A DNA stretch of 7,434 nucleotides from NCBI GenBank assembly GCA_026391235.1, contig JAPLDV010000555.1, positions 1 through 7,434 of the forward strand, read 5' to 3'. How positions within the stretch are numbered: the first letter of the stretch is position 1; each line of letters begins with the position of its first letter. This stretch comes from Bacteroidia bacterium. GTDB taxonomy: Bacteria; Bacteroidota; Bacteroidia; Bacteroidales; UBA12481. The position numbers and the translations under genes are program-made. The notes beneath the pieces are model-generated. The model saw nothing but the letters and a program-made list of their open reading frames with translations. It had not been told where the DNA came from and made no database searches. Of the stretch, positions 6,580 through 7,434 are shown piece after piece.

Positions 6580-7278
6580 TTACTGAAAGTCAGCCCCGAT
6601 GCTCCTGAAAAACTCCTCCCTGTATTTCGCCCCGATGGGAATAGCCACTCCATTGCAATACACGTGGTTGTTTTCGATCTTTTCGATGTGCCCGATATTA
6701 ACCAGATACGAATTGTGCACGCGCAGGAACCCTGCCGCCGGAAGTAATTCCGTGATCTGTCCGATTGTCATTCGGGTCAGGGTGCGCCGGGCGCCGGCAA
6801 AAATGCTGAGGTAATTGCCGTCGCTCTGGATATGGGAAATATCATCAATCAACAGTTTTACCTGTTTGTATCCGTCCTTAACGAATATATGTTTTGCAGG
6901 GATTGGCGGTGGTGCGGCGACCGCTGCAATTTGTTTCTGATACCGCTGGATGGATTTGTAAAACCGGTCGAACTCAATGGGCTTCAGCAGGTAATCAACG
7001 GCCTCATAATCATAGCTGTCCAGGGCATATTCGGAATAAGCCGTAGTGAAGATGATCCGTGGCGGGCATTTCAGGCGGCTGATCAGTTCCATTCCGGATA
7101 ATCCCGGCATGTTGATATCGAGAAAGACCAGGTCGACGAGGTTGTTCTTTAAAAACTCCAGGGCCTTGAACGGATCCGTAAAGCGCCCGACGAGTTCCAG
7201 TTCCGGGACCTTTGCCGCATGAATGGCAATCACATCCAGGGCGAAGGGTTCATCATCGACGGCAATGCTTCGGATCAT
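6580..7278 (-). CDS. LytTR-family response regulator (receiver plus LytTR DNA-binding domain)
   Basis: A 232-residue two-component regulator. The receiver domain (about 2-118) has the acidic pair D8/D9, the phospho-acceptor D54 in FLDINMPGLSG, T78/T79 in IIFTTAYSEYAL and K99-P100 in YLLKPIEF, so all expected catalytic positions are present. A Pro/Ala linker (AAVAAPPPIPAK) leads to the LytTR domain (about 130-228), with FVKDGYKQVKL, the DISHIQSDGNYLSIF segment and FLRVHNSYLVNIGHIEKIE, all typical. Phosphorylation would come from a LytS/YehU-type membrane histidine kinase, usually encoded next to it; none is in the window, though it could lie past the right edge. The gene is convergent with the efflux operon and shares no visible operator with it, so a functional link is not shown. 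Repeat elements lie on both sides. No Shine-Dalgarno precedes the ATG. Confidence 0.93.
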   Translation of the reverse strand: MIRSIAVDDEPFALDVIAIHAAKVPELELVGRFTDPFKALEFLKNNLVDLVFLDINMPGLSGMELISRLKCPPRIIFTTAYSEYALDSYDYEAVDYLLKPIEFDRFYKSIQRYQKQIAAVAAPPPIPAKHIFVKDGYKQVKLLIDDISHIQSDGNYLSIFAGARRTLTRMTIGQITELLPAAGFLRVHNSYLVNIGHIEKIENNHVYCNGVAIPIGAKYREEFFRSIGADFQ

Positions 7279-7327
7279 AACTGAGAAACTAAAAGCAGAT
7301 CAATTATACTAAAATTCCCTCGAAGCC

Positions 7328-7434
7328 TTGTCATCCCAACGAAGGTCGGGACCCCATCGCACTACTCCGAGTGAAATGGGTGCATCTCCCAAAGGCCGGC
7401 TTGGTAAGGGACGGGGTCCCGACTTTCGTCGGGA
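7328..7434. mobile_element. Second MITE-like element, cut by the window end
   Basis: It begins TTGTCATCCCAACGAAGG and ends at the window border inside the matching inverted end (7410-7434), missing about six bases. The implied length is about 113 bp. Compared with the reverse complement of 6453-6562 it shares both ends and CGCACTACTCCGAG (7357-7370), but the centre differs. It therefore sits in the opposite orientation to the first element and lies 50 bp upstream of the response-regulator start. Confidence 0.7.

Noticed and set aside
6832..7101. 89-codon frame on the + strand opposite the response regulator
   Set aside because: The opposite strand encodes clear receiver and linker motifs here, and this frame shows no family pattern.
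7301..7308. TATAATTG on the - strand as a possible -7 box for the response regulator
   Set aside because: It differs from TAnnTTTG at one position and no TTG lies at the required distance upstream, so a promoter cannot be supported.

Overview
The window looks like a piece of a Bacteroidetes chromosome, probably from an environmental relative of Bacteroidales. This is inferred from three things: the only convincing promoter has the Bacteroidetes form (TTG, about 20 bp, TAnnTTTG), no gene start has a well-placed Shine-Dalgarno sequence, and the gene families and their order are typical of that phylum. The species cannot be named from the sequence.

Layout: positions 1-180 hold no gene but end in a promoter carrying two copies of a TTTAG-N3-CTAAA operator. 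Four genes follow on the + strand in a tight operon: a MarR-family regulator (181-630), a TolC-family outer-membrane efflux protein (627-2132), a periplasmic adaptor lipoprotein (2139-3308) and an RND inner-membrane pump (3324-6371). Together they would form a complete tripartite proton-driven efflux system under a local, probably autoregulating, repressor. The exported compound and the inducing ligand cannot be read from the sequence. A convergent gap (6372-6579) holds only repeats and a hairpin. A LytTR-type response regulator lies on the - strand (6580-7278) with no sensor kinase visible inside the window.

The unusual part is the repeats. One palindromic family (GGTCCC, stem, TTYC-type loop, stem, GGGATGACA) occurs in three settings. 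It lies in frame inside the 5' ends of both the outer-membrane protein gene and the adaptor gene, immediately before their signal peptides. It also forms the 31-bp ends of a 110-bp MITE-like element downstream of the response regulator, and of a second element upstream of it that runs off the window. In the two efflux genes the repeat adds about 50 residues ahead of the export signal and has itself expanded in units of 27 and 51 bp, both multiples of three. Its ATGAC tail places an in-frame ATG right at the start of each signal peptide. A separate 7-bp tandem repeat supplies the last codons and the stop of the pump gene. Three of the four operon genes therefore have an end rewritten by repeats while staying open. 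This is the observation most worth following up; whether it has a function is unknown.
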